Positions 1 to 7,291 of a stretch of 10,149 bases of DNA are shown here, in pieces (within the stretch, counting starts at the first letter, position 1; each line of letters begins with the position of its first letter). A program made the position numbers and the translations under genes. The notes beneath the pieces are model-generated. The model worked only from the letters and a program-made list of their open reading frames with translations, did no database searches and was not told the origin of the DNA. Origin of the DNA: Jimgerdemannia flammicorona (lineage: Eukaryota; Mucoromycota; Endogonomycetes; Endogonales; Endogonaceae); assembly GCA_003990745.1 (NCBI GenBank), contig RBNI01007596.1, positions 1-10,149 on the forward strand, written 5' to 3'.

Positions 1-8
1 AAAAAAAA

Positions 9-27
9 GGGGGTGGGGGGTGGGGGG
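9..27 (+). repeat. G-run tract at window start
   Basis: Runs of 5, 6 and 6 G separated by single T follow eight A residues at the window edge. The run lengths would allow a G-quadruplex. Such sequence is also hard to assemble, so this may simply be where a contig ended. Confidence 0.7.
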
Positions 28-936
28 AATGAATATAAAATAAAAAAAATACAAATGGCTCACGATTGTAAATGTTCCTTTCGAGTAATTTAGTTTCAAG
101 CACAAGAGAGGATGGTAATTTAGTGTTGCTCATCGGGTAATCAGAGATGGCTTTCTTACTTTTTTCATAAATGCATTCCTAACGAGATTCATGGAGCGAA
201 AGTCAACAAAGGAAAATATATTAAATCTATATTGATCGTGCATAAAGTTTCAGTGAAGGTCTAAAAATACCAGCACTACTTTGAACGTTCCTATGCTCTT
301 CTTGGCCTTGATTCAACAACACGCAGCCTAAGGCTCTGAGATCATTCGCCACACCAGTGCCATACATCAATGCGCATATATTTCCGCGTAGGTGACACGC
401 ATATCTACCGTGGGAATAGAGTTTGTACAAGATTGTTATATTGGCTAAAAGTTCGCCCGGTAAAGCCAGTGCGGATGAGTCAAAAGACATGCATCATGCC
501 AAACTAACTGCCGTAACCATTGATTCCGCGCACGAAATTGCTCATTCCTTCGCATTGAAGCTCGCAGGCCGTATTCCACAATAAGGCACCCCCGAGATGG
601 ATAATCGAACGCCACCACTCAAAAACAAGCCAGTCACGCCAGCAACGCCAATCCAATCTGCTTACAGGGCTTCGTCTGTTCAGGGCGGAACAGTGCTCGG
701 GTGCCTGGACCCACAAGCATGGTGCGTCGGAGCGGGTCGGGACAGGGGCAGGGCGGGGCGGGGCGGGGCGGTGATTGAATATGTAATTGTTGTGTGGGAT
801 TTAATAGATAGGCAGAGAGGATTGGTTAGCGATGATTTTTTGGGTGGTGCCGTTTGTTTCTCCCTTCCATTTGCAGAAAGGAGTTATTTCGTTGGCCCAG
901 CTTGCCCTCGGACATCAACTCCATGATACCATTCAC
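28..936. other. No supported gene
   Basis: I see no gene here that I can defend. On the minus strand all three frames stay open for roughly 50 codons around 490-640, so openness alone says nothing about coding. The best minus-strand reading is an 87-codon ORF at 227-490 that resembles no family I know. A plus-strand ORF of 109 codons (597-926) runs through the (GGGCG)4 tract and ends in low-complexity sequence, with no recognisable domain. A minus-strand GTGAGT at the 3' end of the HAD-like block (about 941-936) could be a donor leading into this region. I could not find a following exon that keeps frame convincingly. Confidence 0.5.
751..770 (+). repeat. (GGGCG)4 tandem repeat
   Basis: Four perfect GGGCG pentamers lie inside a longer G-rich stretch (about 744-772). 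The four G-runs could form a quadruplex, and GGGCGG also matches a GC-box core. No gene start is visible next to it on either strand, so a promoter role is not supported. Confidence 0.8.
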
Positions 937-1830
937 TCACTGTTGACTGAAGCTTGAGCGTTTGAGGTATTTCGACATCGGTTTCATGATCCGGGGCTGG
1001 CGCGCTCCTAACAGTTCTATGCCAGCTGTATCAACACCGATCACATCAACGAAAATGTGATCTCCAACTATCCAGCTAAAAAGATGGAATGTCTAGACAT
1101 GGTCGTAACGGTCCGGGTTGCATCTGAGTTACGAGAACGAGATTCACAGGCTCAATGAGGATCGATCCGCAGAATAGGTATCAGGGGTTCAATTTTAAGA
1201 GTATGCGTGTTCTTTAGTTCCGGAGAAGGAGGTCTCCGCGTCAAAGATCGCCGCTTGCTGTCTGCATCTGGGTGCTATTACTAATGTCCAATATGTAGCG
1301 CTTCATCTATGCAGGCAGAGATACCACGTAACAATCATTTGTGCAAGAGATCAGGTATCGATACAATGGATAGTTGGGGGTTTACTTTACACAAATAATT
1401 GTCAAAGGGTTGTAGAGGCATTATGATATAATACGAATTCATTGCATCAATGAATTCAGCGCGACGTCGAAGAGGTTCACTACATCTCTGTCACACCAAG
1501 GCCAGCCTCGCTGCTTCTTTTCTGGGGGGAACAAAAACCGGTTCATAAAAATCCATTATCCGGTGGTGGAATTGCCTTGCCGATCTTGCCTTGTTGTTTG
1601 CCGGCGCTTTTTGTAGTAGCCTGTGTCGATTCTTTCTTGGTCTTATCATTGGAGGAATGGCTCGTATTTTACCGTCTATCCCATGATTACTAGCCTCGAG
1701 ATCAGGAATACCCATGACGATTGCGAATTGTGTAATGGAAGTGGGGATGTTGAAGAGACGAAGATAAAGAAACAACCTATGGTGAGATAAAGGGATTGGG
1801 ATGTTGGGTAATGGGTACGTGAGCAAGTGG
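937..1830 (-). pseudogene. Relic of HAD phosphatase, GEP4/YqeG-like (PGP phosphatase)
   Basis: Several minus-strand pieces occur in the order expected for the mitochondrial phosphatidylglycerophosphate phosphatase family (GEP4 in yeast; HAD superfamily, cardiolipin pathway). Around 1776-1673, after a TAG acceptor, the peptide LRLFNIPTSITQFAIV and a nearby HGIDG resemble the family N-terminus. At about 1550-1506, FYEPVFVPPRKEA resembles the segment after motif I. At 1306-1241, after a CATAG acceptor, ILDISNST resembles the family's IVSNSAG motif. At 1075-937, after a TTTTTAG acceptor, WIVGDHIFVDVIGVDTAGI looks like HAD motif IV (VGD, then D, then AG), followed by a short basic tail and TGA. 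The DKDNC nucleophile motif cannot be read. The site (about 1572-1552) contains GGATAATGG, but neighbouring pieces lie in different frames, as if 2 nt had been inserted. Other stops lie between blocks. The family match is from memory of its motifs. A diverged spliced gene, or chance similarity, remains possible. Confidence 0.38.
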
Positions 1831-1987
1831 GTTGGCGAAATGTAAGTTAATATGCTTTATAATGGCGGCGATTCCAGTTAAATGCTGTTTCGTATCAGAG
1901 TACAAGGAATATGCGGGTTTTTGTTCGAAGCTGACTGCTTAGACAATGTTCTAACATTCCACCATCTCTATTAATTTTGTTGTTCAT

Positions 1988-2052
1988 TATAAATCGCATT
2001 CTGCTCCACCATCCTCTATTTCAAAACTCCAGTTCATAACAAAAACGTAAGT
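1988..2052 (+). promoter_or_regulatory. TATA box with putative 5'UTR splice donor
   Basis: TATAAATC at 1988-1995 is followed, about 50 bp on, by a consensus donor GTAAGT at 2047-2052 after a pyrimidine- and A-rich leader. The nearest plausible acceptor is CGTCGCAG ending at 2113. The arrangement looks like a fungal core promoter with a leader intron, but the downstream coding sequence is weak. Confidence 0.35.
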
Positions 2053-2133
2053 TACTCCGCCTGCATTTAATATATTTTATTTTTTTATTTGGCGCGTGCC
2101 ATTTACGTCGCAGATTTAAACGGCCAAATTGTC

Positions 2134-2376
2134 ATGCATACCCGTTTGGCCATTCATGATATATCCGTCGGATCGCCATGTTCACTTGTGTCGCTGTTAT
2201 ACAGACTCCGCGAGAGCACAGCTACCGTATCGAGAGCAGTGACATGCCTTCATCGCACCATTTTAAGCGATGAATCATCGCCAGTTTGGGTGATAGGTCT
2301 TTGGAGCGGAACATTATGGATTGGAGCAGCGGACTTGTGGATTGCGAGTATGACAAACCGATCAATAGGTAGGTGA
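2134..2376 (+). CDS. Hypothetical small protein, doubtful
   Basis: An 80-codon ORF starts at the first ATG after the putative leader-intron acceptor at 2113. The product is Trp-rich near its C-terminus (WVIGLWSGTLWIGAADLW) and matches no family I recognise. It ends at GGTAGGTGA, so the GTAGGT at 2369-2374 might instead be a splice donor and the ORF a first exon, but no convincing next exon was found. Support comes only from the upstream TATA box and splice signals. A frame on the opposite strand is also open here. Confidence 0.2.
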   Translation: MHTRLAIHDISVGSPCSLVSLLYRLRESTATVSRAVTCLHRTILSDESSPVWVIGLWSGTLWIGAADLWIASMTNRSIGR

Positions 2377-2515
2377 AAACAATTGGAAAGTGGGAATCTG
2401 CAGTCCTAGCATGCCCTACCACGCCATTAGCATGTCGGGGCCGATTGCCGTGTTGTTTAACATATCTATATTAAGGACTGCAATACAAAAATGTGAACGG
2501 AACTACTTGGTTTGG

Positions 2516-2554
2516 TTTGTTTTTTGTTTTTTTAAAAAACAAAAAACAAAAAAC
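2516..2554. repeat. AAAAAAC array forming a perfect inverted repeat
   Basis: Three AAAAAAC heptamers (2534-2554) are preceded by their complement, giving arms of 17 bp (2516-2532 and 2534-2550) around a single central T. A similar array lies at 2931-2959. Nothing coding is supported here: the ORFs that cross it read as Lys/Asn- or Phe-rich junk. Confidence 0.75.
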
Positions 2555-2752
2555 AAAATAAACAAACACGGTTGGATACACACCGGACAACTTTACCGCT
2601 CTTCTGCTCACATAGATCACCAGGTGGTTTCTCAAATCGGACACTCGGGGTACGCATAAGGGTCGAGGGCACAAATTTAGCGATGAAATAATCGAAAATA
2701 AATAACAGGCGAGTGTAAATTCATTCACATGTGACGCAAACCTGACAGTATC

Positions 2753-2800
2753 AACAGGAATCTGTTCACATGGTTGCGTGTGTGTGAACAGATTTGCCTG
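2753..2800. repeat. Strong hairpin (12-bp perfect stem)
   Basis: AATCTGTTCACA at 2759-2770 and its exact reverse complement at 2783-2794 flank a 12-nt loop. Beyond a 2-nt bulge the pairing continues for about five more bases (ACAGG with CCTGT). It lies in non-coding sequence between the two AAAAAAC arrays. No tRNA or snRNA features are visible, and no terminator context is evident. Confidence 0.7.
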
Positions 2801-2930
2801 TGTTCTCTTTTCCCAATAAACTTAGTGCTATCACATTTCCTCTCCAAATTCCCTATACGCGGTGTATGACGTCGTAAGCAAAATCTAAAAGCTATTACGA
2901 GTGGGTTTTCCCGTGCCCTCCATAATCTAC

Positions 2931-2959
2931 AAAAACAAAAAACAAAAAACAAAAAAAAC
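2931..2959 (+). repeat. Second AAAAAAC array
   Basis: AAAAAC, AAAAAAC, AAAAAAC and AAAAAAAAC follow one another in the same orientation as the array at 2534-2554. The 2555-2930 interval between the arrays has no supported gene; it holds the hairpin at 2753-2800. Confidence 0.75.
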
Positions 2960-3025
2960 AAAGCATAAGTTTTTAATCTGGTTTACGACAAGCCGAACAT
3001 TTCGATTTTTTGTAGATCTTACGCC

Positions 3026-3476
3026 TGAGCGGCAATTAACGAATCAACAGTTGACATTTGTTTATATCCTTTTTTCAGTTCACGAAACATCGGAGGTAGA
3101 GAAGCTGTTGGAAAGGCGTATAGAGCAGATACTTTATGACGAGAAAGGTATCTGCGAGTAATGCCGGTTGTGATGAGTATTTTAATCATATTTGATATTC
3201 CGTTTGCAAGGATAATGGAAACAGCAGGATGCACATACTCCCAACGCACGTGAAACAGCGCTCGTCGTATACATTCTCGAGTAGCGAGTATCGACGCAGC
3301 AGGCTCTTTTACAAACCGCCAATAGTTCCGCGGTAAAATGCAGCATGCTGATTCGGCTACGGATTGCGAGGGCGAACGTGATGCGGACCACGGAAACAAA
3401 CGTGATCCTGAACTTCTCTCACGTCCCATTTGCAAGTGAGGACAAGAACTACTCATTGAATGCTGGGGACGTATTT
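3026..3476 (+). repeat. Tandem repeat copy A (head + body)
   Basis: This is the most complete copy: an 82-bp head beginning TGAGCGGCAATTAACG, then a 369-bp body from 3108. By eye it is about 85-90% identical to copy C, with transitions prominent among the differences. Its body runs directly into copy B at TTTTTGGAAAGGCG. Confidence 0.85.
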
Positions 3477-3833
3477 TTGGAAAGGCGCATCGAACAGATA
3501 TTTTATGACGAGAAAGGTATCGGTGCGTAATGTCGGTTGTGATGGATACTTTAATCGTATTTCATATTCCGTTCGCAAGGGTAATGGAAACAGCAGGATA
3601 CACATACTCCCAACACACGTGAAAAAATAGCGCTCGTCGCACACATTCTTGAGCAGCGAGTATCGACGCAGCAGACTCTTTTACAAACCGCCAATAGTTC
3701 CGCGATGAAATGCAGCATGCTGATTTCGACTACAGGTTGTGGAGGGCGCGGATCACGAAAACCTGAACTTTTCTCACGTCCCATTTGCAAATGAGGACAA
3801 GAATTGCTCATTGAATGTTGGATATGTATTTGT
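3477..3833 (+). repeat. Tandem repeat copy B (body only)
   Basis: This copy starts at the position equivalent to 3108 in copy A and lacks the 82-bp head, as expected from unequal recombination. It also lacks a short stretch around 3750 that in copy A reads GATGCGGACCACGGAAAC, which shifts the frame. Its end joins the intact head of copy C at TTTGTTGAGCGG. Confidence 0.85.
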
Positions 3834-4252
3834 TGAGCGGCAATTAACGGATGCACGGTTGACGTTTATTTAGATCCTTTTTCAGTCCACGAAACATCGG
3901 AGATGGAAAAGCTGTTGGAAAGGCGTATCGAGCAGATACTTTATGACGAGAAAGGTATCTGCCCGTAATGCCGGTTGTGATGGGTATTCTAATCGCGTTT
4001 GATTTTTCGTTCGCAAGGATAATAGAAACAGCACGATATACATACTCGCAACGCACGTGAAACGACGCTCGTCGCATACATTCTCGAGCAGCGAGTATCG
4101 ACGCAGCAGACCCTTTTTACAAACCGCCAATAGTTCCGCCAAGTGCGCGCGGTGAAATGCTGCATGCTGACTTCGACTACGGGTTGCGGAGAGCGAACAC
4201 GATGTGGACCACGGAAAAAAAAAAAAAAAAAAAAAAAACGTGATCCTGGACT
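3834..4252 (+). repeat. Tandem repeat copy C (head + body, A24 insert)
   Basis: The head (3834-3914) and body (from 3915) match copy A. Similarity ends just after CGTGATCCTGGACTT. Where A has GGAAACAAACGTG, C has GG, 24 A and CGTG. C also carries a roughly 10-nt insertion near 4139-4150 (CAAGTGCGCG). Confidence 0.85.
4215..4238 (+). repeat. A24 homopolymer inside copy C
   Basis: Twenty-four A replace the AAACAAA found at the equivalent place in copy A, so this is an in-place expansion rather than the tail of an inserted retroelement. In one plus frame it would encode polylysine. Length may be unreliable in assembly. Confidence 0.85.
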
Positions 4253-5046
4253 TGGATCCATCGGGGATGCTTGTGACGTCGTCGCTCCTACCGTCGAGCA
4301 AAACGAGCATGGAGCTGTTCTCCGTGTCCCCGCCTAGCCATTCCGCTCGCGTGCTCTATTCATTGTCAATTTGAATGGTTTCTTCCAGAAGACGACGGAT
4401 GTTCTCCTGGAGCACACGAGGTAGGTAGGTTATGCCCTTCAACGCCTCCAAGCATACGCTTCTGTCGTGTCATCAATTGGACTTCACAAGTGGTGGTATG
4501 GGCCAGTCATCAGTTTACACCGGCCAAGGAAGCTCATGAGGAACATCGACGCGTTCGTGGATACCTCTCAACATGACATTGCTTTCATTTACGACATCTC
4601 TCCGAACAACAATTGTCGTCCTGGACATCCTCGTAAATCGAAAACAACTCACAATATAAGGTGCATGATGAAATGAGGGAACCAGCAACCGTCGGCGCGA
4701 GAGAAGCATTTTCGTCGAATTGCTTTGGAAACTACGAATTCAGGGTTGGCTTCCACGATTGTGCTTGCTTTTTCTCGACCAACGGGCGCGATCTTCCCGT
4801 CCGCGTTGTCCGGTTATATTCTTATATTCCTGGCGGTTACGTTTCATCGACTTCTCTTCCACTAACGTGTGCGCGAACAGCCATTTTGCCAAAAAAAACC
4901 GCATCATGCATGAATGCTTTACGGCGCAACGTTGAAACCGTTCTTGCGAGCCAGTGGAGCACTACATCGTGTTACAACGTGCCCAGGGCCCCTTCAAAAC
5001 TAGAAAAGGATAGCGACACAACTTCATTCCCTTCAAAGTCACCTGC
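4253..5046. other. No confident gene between repeat array and tRNA
   Basis: Several plus-strand frames are open for long stretches: about 99 codons without an ATG from about 4276 to 4575, 69 codons at 4467-4676, and 147 codons at 4661-5104. None shows a domain I know, and they overlap each other. The 4661-5104 ORF runs into the tRNA on the opposite strand, which argues against it being real. GTAGGTAGGT at 4420-4429 resembles a doubled donor. The interval may continue the decayed gene represented by the tandem array, but I cannot show that. Confidence 0.45.
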
Positions 5047-5051
5047 AAAAA
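5047..5051 (-). terminator. RNA polymerase III terminator (T5)
   Basis: Read on the minus strand, TTTTT lies 11 nt after the 3' end of the tRNA-Arg gene. Five T in a row is the usual fungal Pol III stop. Confidence 0.8.
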
Positions 5052-5062
5052 GCGATCCTAAA

Positions 5063-5135
5063 CGAGCCTACCAGGGGTCGAACCTGGAATCTCCTGATTC
5101 GTAGTCAGGCGCCTTATCCATTTGGCCATAGGCCC
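5063..5135 (-). tRNA. tRNA-Arg (anticodon ACG)
   Basis: The 73-nt minus-strand sequence folds as a full cloverleaf. The acceptor stem is GGGCCTA with TAGGCTC (one G-U pair) and discriminator G. The D arm is GCC/GGC. The anticodon stem is CCTGA/TCAGG with loop CTACGAA, and the T arm is CCAGG-TTCGACC-CCTGG. The anticodon ACG (plus strand 5100-5102) would be edited to ICG and read CGU, CGC and CGA. No intron is present and CCA is not encoded, as is normal for a nuclear eukaryotic gene. The A box (5118-5128, TGGCCAAATGG) and B box (5074-5084, GGTTCGACCCC) are intact. Confidence 0.95.
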
Positions 5136-5149
5136 ATTTCTTATTTGTG

Positions 5150-5169
5150 AAATTATATAAATATATATA
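5150..5169 (-). promoter_or_regulatory. Upstream TATA tract of tRNA-Arg
   Basis: A TATA-rich stretch lies 15-34 bp upstream of the tRNA 5' end. In some fungi (well known in fission yeast) an upstream TATA element helps place TFIIIB at tRNA genes. The spacing fits, but AT-rich sequence alone is weak evidence. Confidence 0.4.
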
Positions 5170-5552
5170 GAATATTAGGAATCCCTAGAGAGGGATTGCG
5201 TCAAAAAGGAATTTTGCATCTGTATGCAATGAAAGGAAAGGCCGCGTACACATTGGCCGACCATTGGCCATTATTCTCGAGCTAGCAGAGTTATGGAAAT
5301 ACTTGGAGCGGTCGACTTGAAAGTATTACATGCATACCGGCATTCAAATGAAGAAATTCTTATTAAAAGCACTTCGAAGATGTTATTGAGTACAGAATTT
5401 CCCACTTGCCAAATGGCGACATTCCTACTACCTAAATCCCCACGAGAAGCACAGTGGAGGAAAAGGTTCTGAGCTTTCTCGATCCAACGAATGAACCTGT
5501 CCAATATATATATTCTTCGGCACATTTGCTCGACCACCGTTCCCAAACCCCA
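5170..5552. other. Intergenic, no gene; small hairpin and ATTGGCC repeat
   Basis: This interval separates the tRNA from the 3' end of the helical-protein gene, and I see no gene in it. It holds a 7-bp hairpin (AATCCCT, loop AGAG, AGGGATT, 5180-5197) and two direct ATTGGCC copies (5252-5258, 5263-5269). A minus-strand ORF at 5271-5546 has no recognisable content. Confidence 0.5.
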
Positions 5553-6496
5553 TTAAAGCCGGGCGGAGTGGCTTTCCACCATTTTAGCTACGTCTCGCAT
5601 TTCGATAGCCAGATCCCTCCACCTATCCAGCACTATCTGGAGCTCCTGCCCTTGGATGGCCCAGGACCCTGCAGCTTGGCCAGCGTCTAACTTGAAATCC
5701 TCAAGGATTGTCTTGAGATTTTTTAAGCGGGAAGACGTATAGAGGAAATATGTCTTCTGATCCGCGACGGCCGTATGGGTAGTCGAGATTCCAGATTGGA
5801 GATTCTGAGCTTGACTGTGGTTTTCCCTCCGGCGAGCAATATTATCGGAGAGGGCTAGTGTTTCGCGTGTTCAAGTTCAAAATGTAGAGAATATTAGTGC
5901 CAACGTTGTCTTTGTATAACGAAAGCTTGGCATTACGAGCGGGTTTACATACCTTTCTCCTTTTTCTTTAAAAGGCCGCCCAACCAGGATCCTACCGCCA
6001 ACAAACCACTTATTTCAGAAATTTTTTCGACTCCATTTGCGACAAGTTCTACCAACCGTCTGACCTTCTCTGTCATCTCAATACTCGTATTTTCACGGAT
6101 CAAGAACCTGTTCATTTTCTCCCCAATTTTCAGCAATCCTTCCTTGACGTCGCCAAAACTTTCTGCTAGCTTGTTCGACTCGGTATCCATATTGCTGCAC
6201 CGTCGCACGAGTCGATCGAGGTTCCGCTGCGCCAGGGCTACAGGTGTTTGGGTTCCGAGCTGCCGGAGCGTATTGCGGATCTCTCTCGCCTGATGGACGA
6301 AGTCCGAGGCGAGGTCGGCTAGATCCTCGAGTGCTCTACTGAACCGTACGTATTCATCGTAGATCTCGGTGAAGGTTGGGTTGATGTTCGCGAAGTCTCG
6401 GAGTTCGATGAATAATTGGACACACGCGGAAAGGCCTTGGTCCCAGAGCTGGGTTGTGTTAACTTCGAATAACTGAAGAGCAGCTTGGGCGGTCAT
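5553..6496 (-). CDS. All-helical protein with central hydrophobic segment, unknown function
   Basis: Two exons on the minus strand. Exon 1 ends at 5953 (AAAG before donor GTATGT). The intron is 98 bp (5855-5952), with a CTAAT branch candidate and a CACTAG acceptor. Exon 2 runs from 5854 to TAA at 5553 and stays open for 100 codons in the spliced phase. From the ATG at 6496 the product is about 281 residues. An in-frame ATG at 6601 would add 35, but that part contains CTAAT motifs and TGTAG/CTCAG, so it looks like the end of an upstream intron. Residues 1-160 are heptad-rich amphipathic helix. Residues 163-176 are hydrophobic and Gly-rich (LLAVGSWLGGLL), followed by KKK. The exon-2 part is again helical, with two Trp near its end. 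Helix, hydrophobic hairpin, helix is the layout of the ClyA/HBL-type pore-forming superfamily. This is a shape resemblance only: no signal peptide or diagnostic motif is visible. A coiled-coil membrane-associated protein is the main alternative. Confidence 0.7.
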
Positions 6497-6799
6497 GATC
6501 GGGAAGGCTAATTTGCGTTGGAAAGCCTGAGGAATACTACATGGCAGATTATTTATTAGATTAGAAATAATGCACAGCTTCATTTTCCACTGGGGCCGCA
6601 TTCATTAATGCTAGATAGATTAATATCACAGCTCATATGCTCGGATATTGAAGATGAATCAACACCCATCACATTGATGTATTGGGAACAAGCGTAGAGA
6701 AAAGGTGCAGGATGGAAGCTTGTGATGCGACACCCAAGATGTATATCCTGTATTACAAAAAAGTTTATTCATAGTTAGGCTTTTTTATAAGTTCTTATT

Positions 6800-6800
<1 letters not shown>

Positions 6801-6836
<36 letters not shown>
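6801..6836 (+). repeat. A36 homopolymer
   Basis: Thirty-six A in a row lie between the helical-protein gene and MBF1, preceded by AT-rich sequence with several short A or T runs. It could be the tail of a retroposed sequence or a simple expansion. I saw no clear target-site duplication and no SINE-like Pol III boxes upstream. Confidence 0.85.
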
Positions 6837-6839
<3 letters not shown>

Positions 6840-7291
6840 AAAATCTATATAGGCAAATCGTAATGTGCTGCGCGCACTGCCAGGTATATATACGCCTGGC
6901 AAGGACGCACTCCAAATCACCGTCCGCATTGACTTTCAGAATCCTGCTCTCGACCGGGGTCGATCACAGGTCTCTTACTCGCGTCTACTATCTTGGTCTA
7001 CAGTGGGCTGCGGCACGCCGATCATCGCGTGCGTCACAAGAGGGGGGGCCGATCGGTTCGGGCCGATGATGCCGCTGGGCCGCTGGCACGTTGACTTGGG
7101 CTTTGTGGTGGACCGGACAAAAAGCCAATTGAGCACAAAGAGATCCATCCGCAGTAAATTGTGAGTGGACCAATCGATTGCGGCGGTGTTTTCAAACCAT
7201 GGAGCGGATACCCCACACCTACATGGACCTCGTTCGGACTCAGGCAAGTCTGCGCGTCATCTCGGCGCTGATTGGCGCGACTGTGCCACCT
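6837..7291. other. Intergenic region upstream of MBF1
   Basis: No gene is supported. A 99-codon plus-strand frame (6865-7164) starts at GTG, and its ATG-initiated neighbour (6863-7069) is a different frame; neither shows a domain. The interval holds a 7-bp hairpin with a TATATATACG loop (TGCCAGG/CCTGGCA, 6878-6901). It also has CCAAT at 7170-7174 next to the palindrome CAATCGATTG (7171-7180), and an inverted CCAAT (ATTGG) at 7271-7275. The CCAAT boxes fit a distal promoter for MBF1. Confidence 0.4.

Larger units (their letters stand above)
3026..4252 (+). pseudogene. Decayed tandem exon-block gene, family unknown
   Basis: Three repeat copies preserve what looks like a plus-strand exon-intron-exon structure. 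Exon 1 (3079-3147 in copy A, 3886-3954 in copy C) lies between a T-rich CAG acceptor and a GTATCTG donor. It encodes a charged helical peptide ending in LLERRIEQILYDEK. A second exon follows an AACAG or AATAG acceptor (about 3256 in A, 3628 in B), in phase with exon 1, and reads ILEQRVSTQQ. In exon 1 most differences between copies are synonymous (CGT/CGC, ATA/ATC, GAG/GAA), which suggests past coding constraint. Decay is clear. Copy A has TAG where B and C have CAG in ILEQ. Copy B has a deletion that shifts frame. Copy C has lost the second acceptor and carries a 1-nt insertion, a roughly 10-nt insertion and an A24 run. I do not recognise the protein. Long minus-strand ORFs also cross the array. 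Confidence 0.4.

Noticed and set aside
597..926. 109-codon plus-strand ORF
   Set aside because: It crosses the (GGGCG)4 tract, reads as low-complexity Gly/Arg and then unrelated sequence, and has no domain or splice support.
1573..1672. Lys-rich minus-strand frame resembling a ribosomal-protein tail
   Set aside because: Only about 40 codons, no start, and no real motif. It is more simply a frameshifted part of the HAD-like relic.
3026..4252. CRISPR array or LTR pair
   Set aside because: The repeats are hundreds of bases long, directly abutting and coding-like, with no spacers, no TG...CA ends and no internal retroelement genes.
3019..4310. Long minus-strand ORFs (up to 145 and 142 codons) across the tandem copies
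   Set aside because: They do not keep the same frame from copy to copy, lack recognisable motifs, and one runs through the A24 tract as polyphenylalanine. Plus-strand exon signals and synonymous changes fit better.
4661..5104. 147-codon plus-strand ORF
   Set aside because: It ends inside the antisense of tRNA-Arg and overlaps other equally open frames. No family resemblance was seen.
6865..7164. 99-codon plus-strand frame upstream of MBF1
   Set aside because: It begins at GTG, shows no domain, and lies in the MBF1 promoter region. An opposite-strand frame of 123 codons is open here too, so GC-rich composition explains both.
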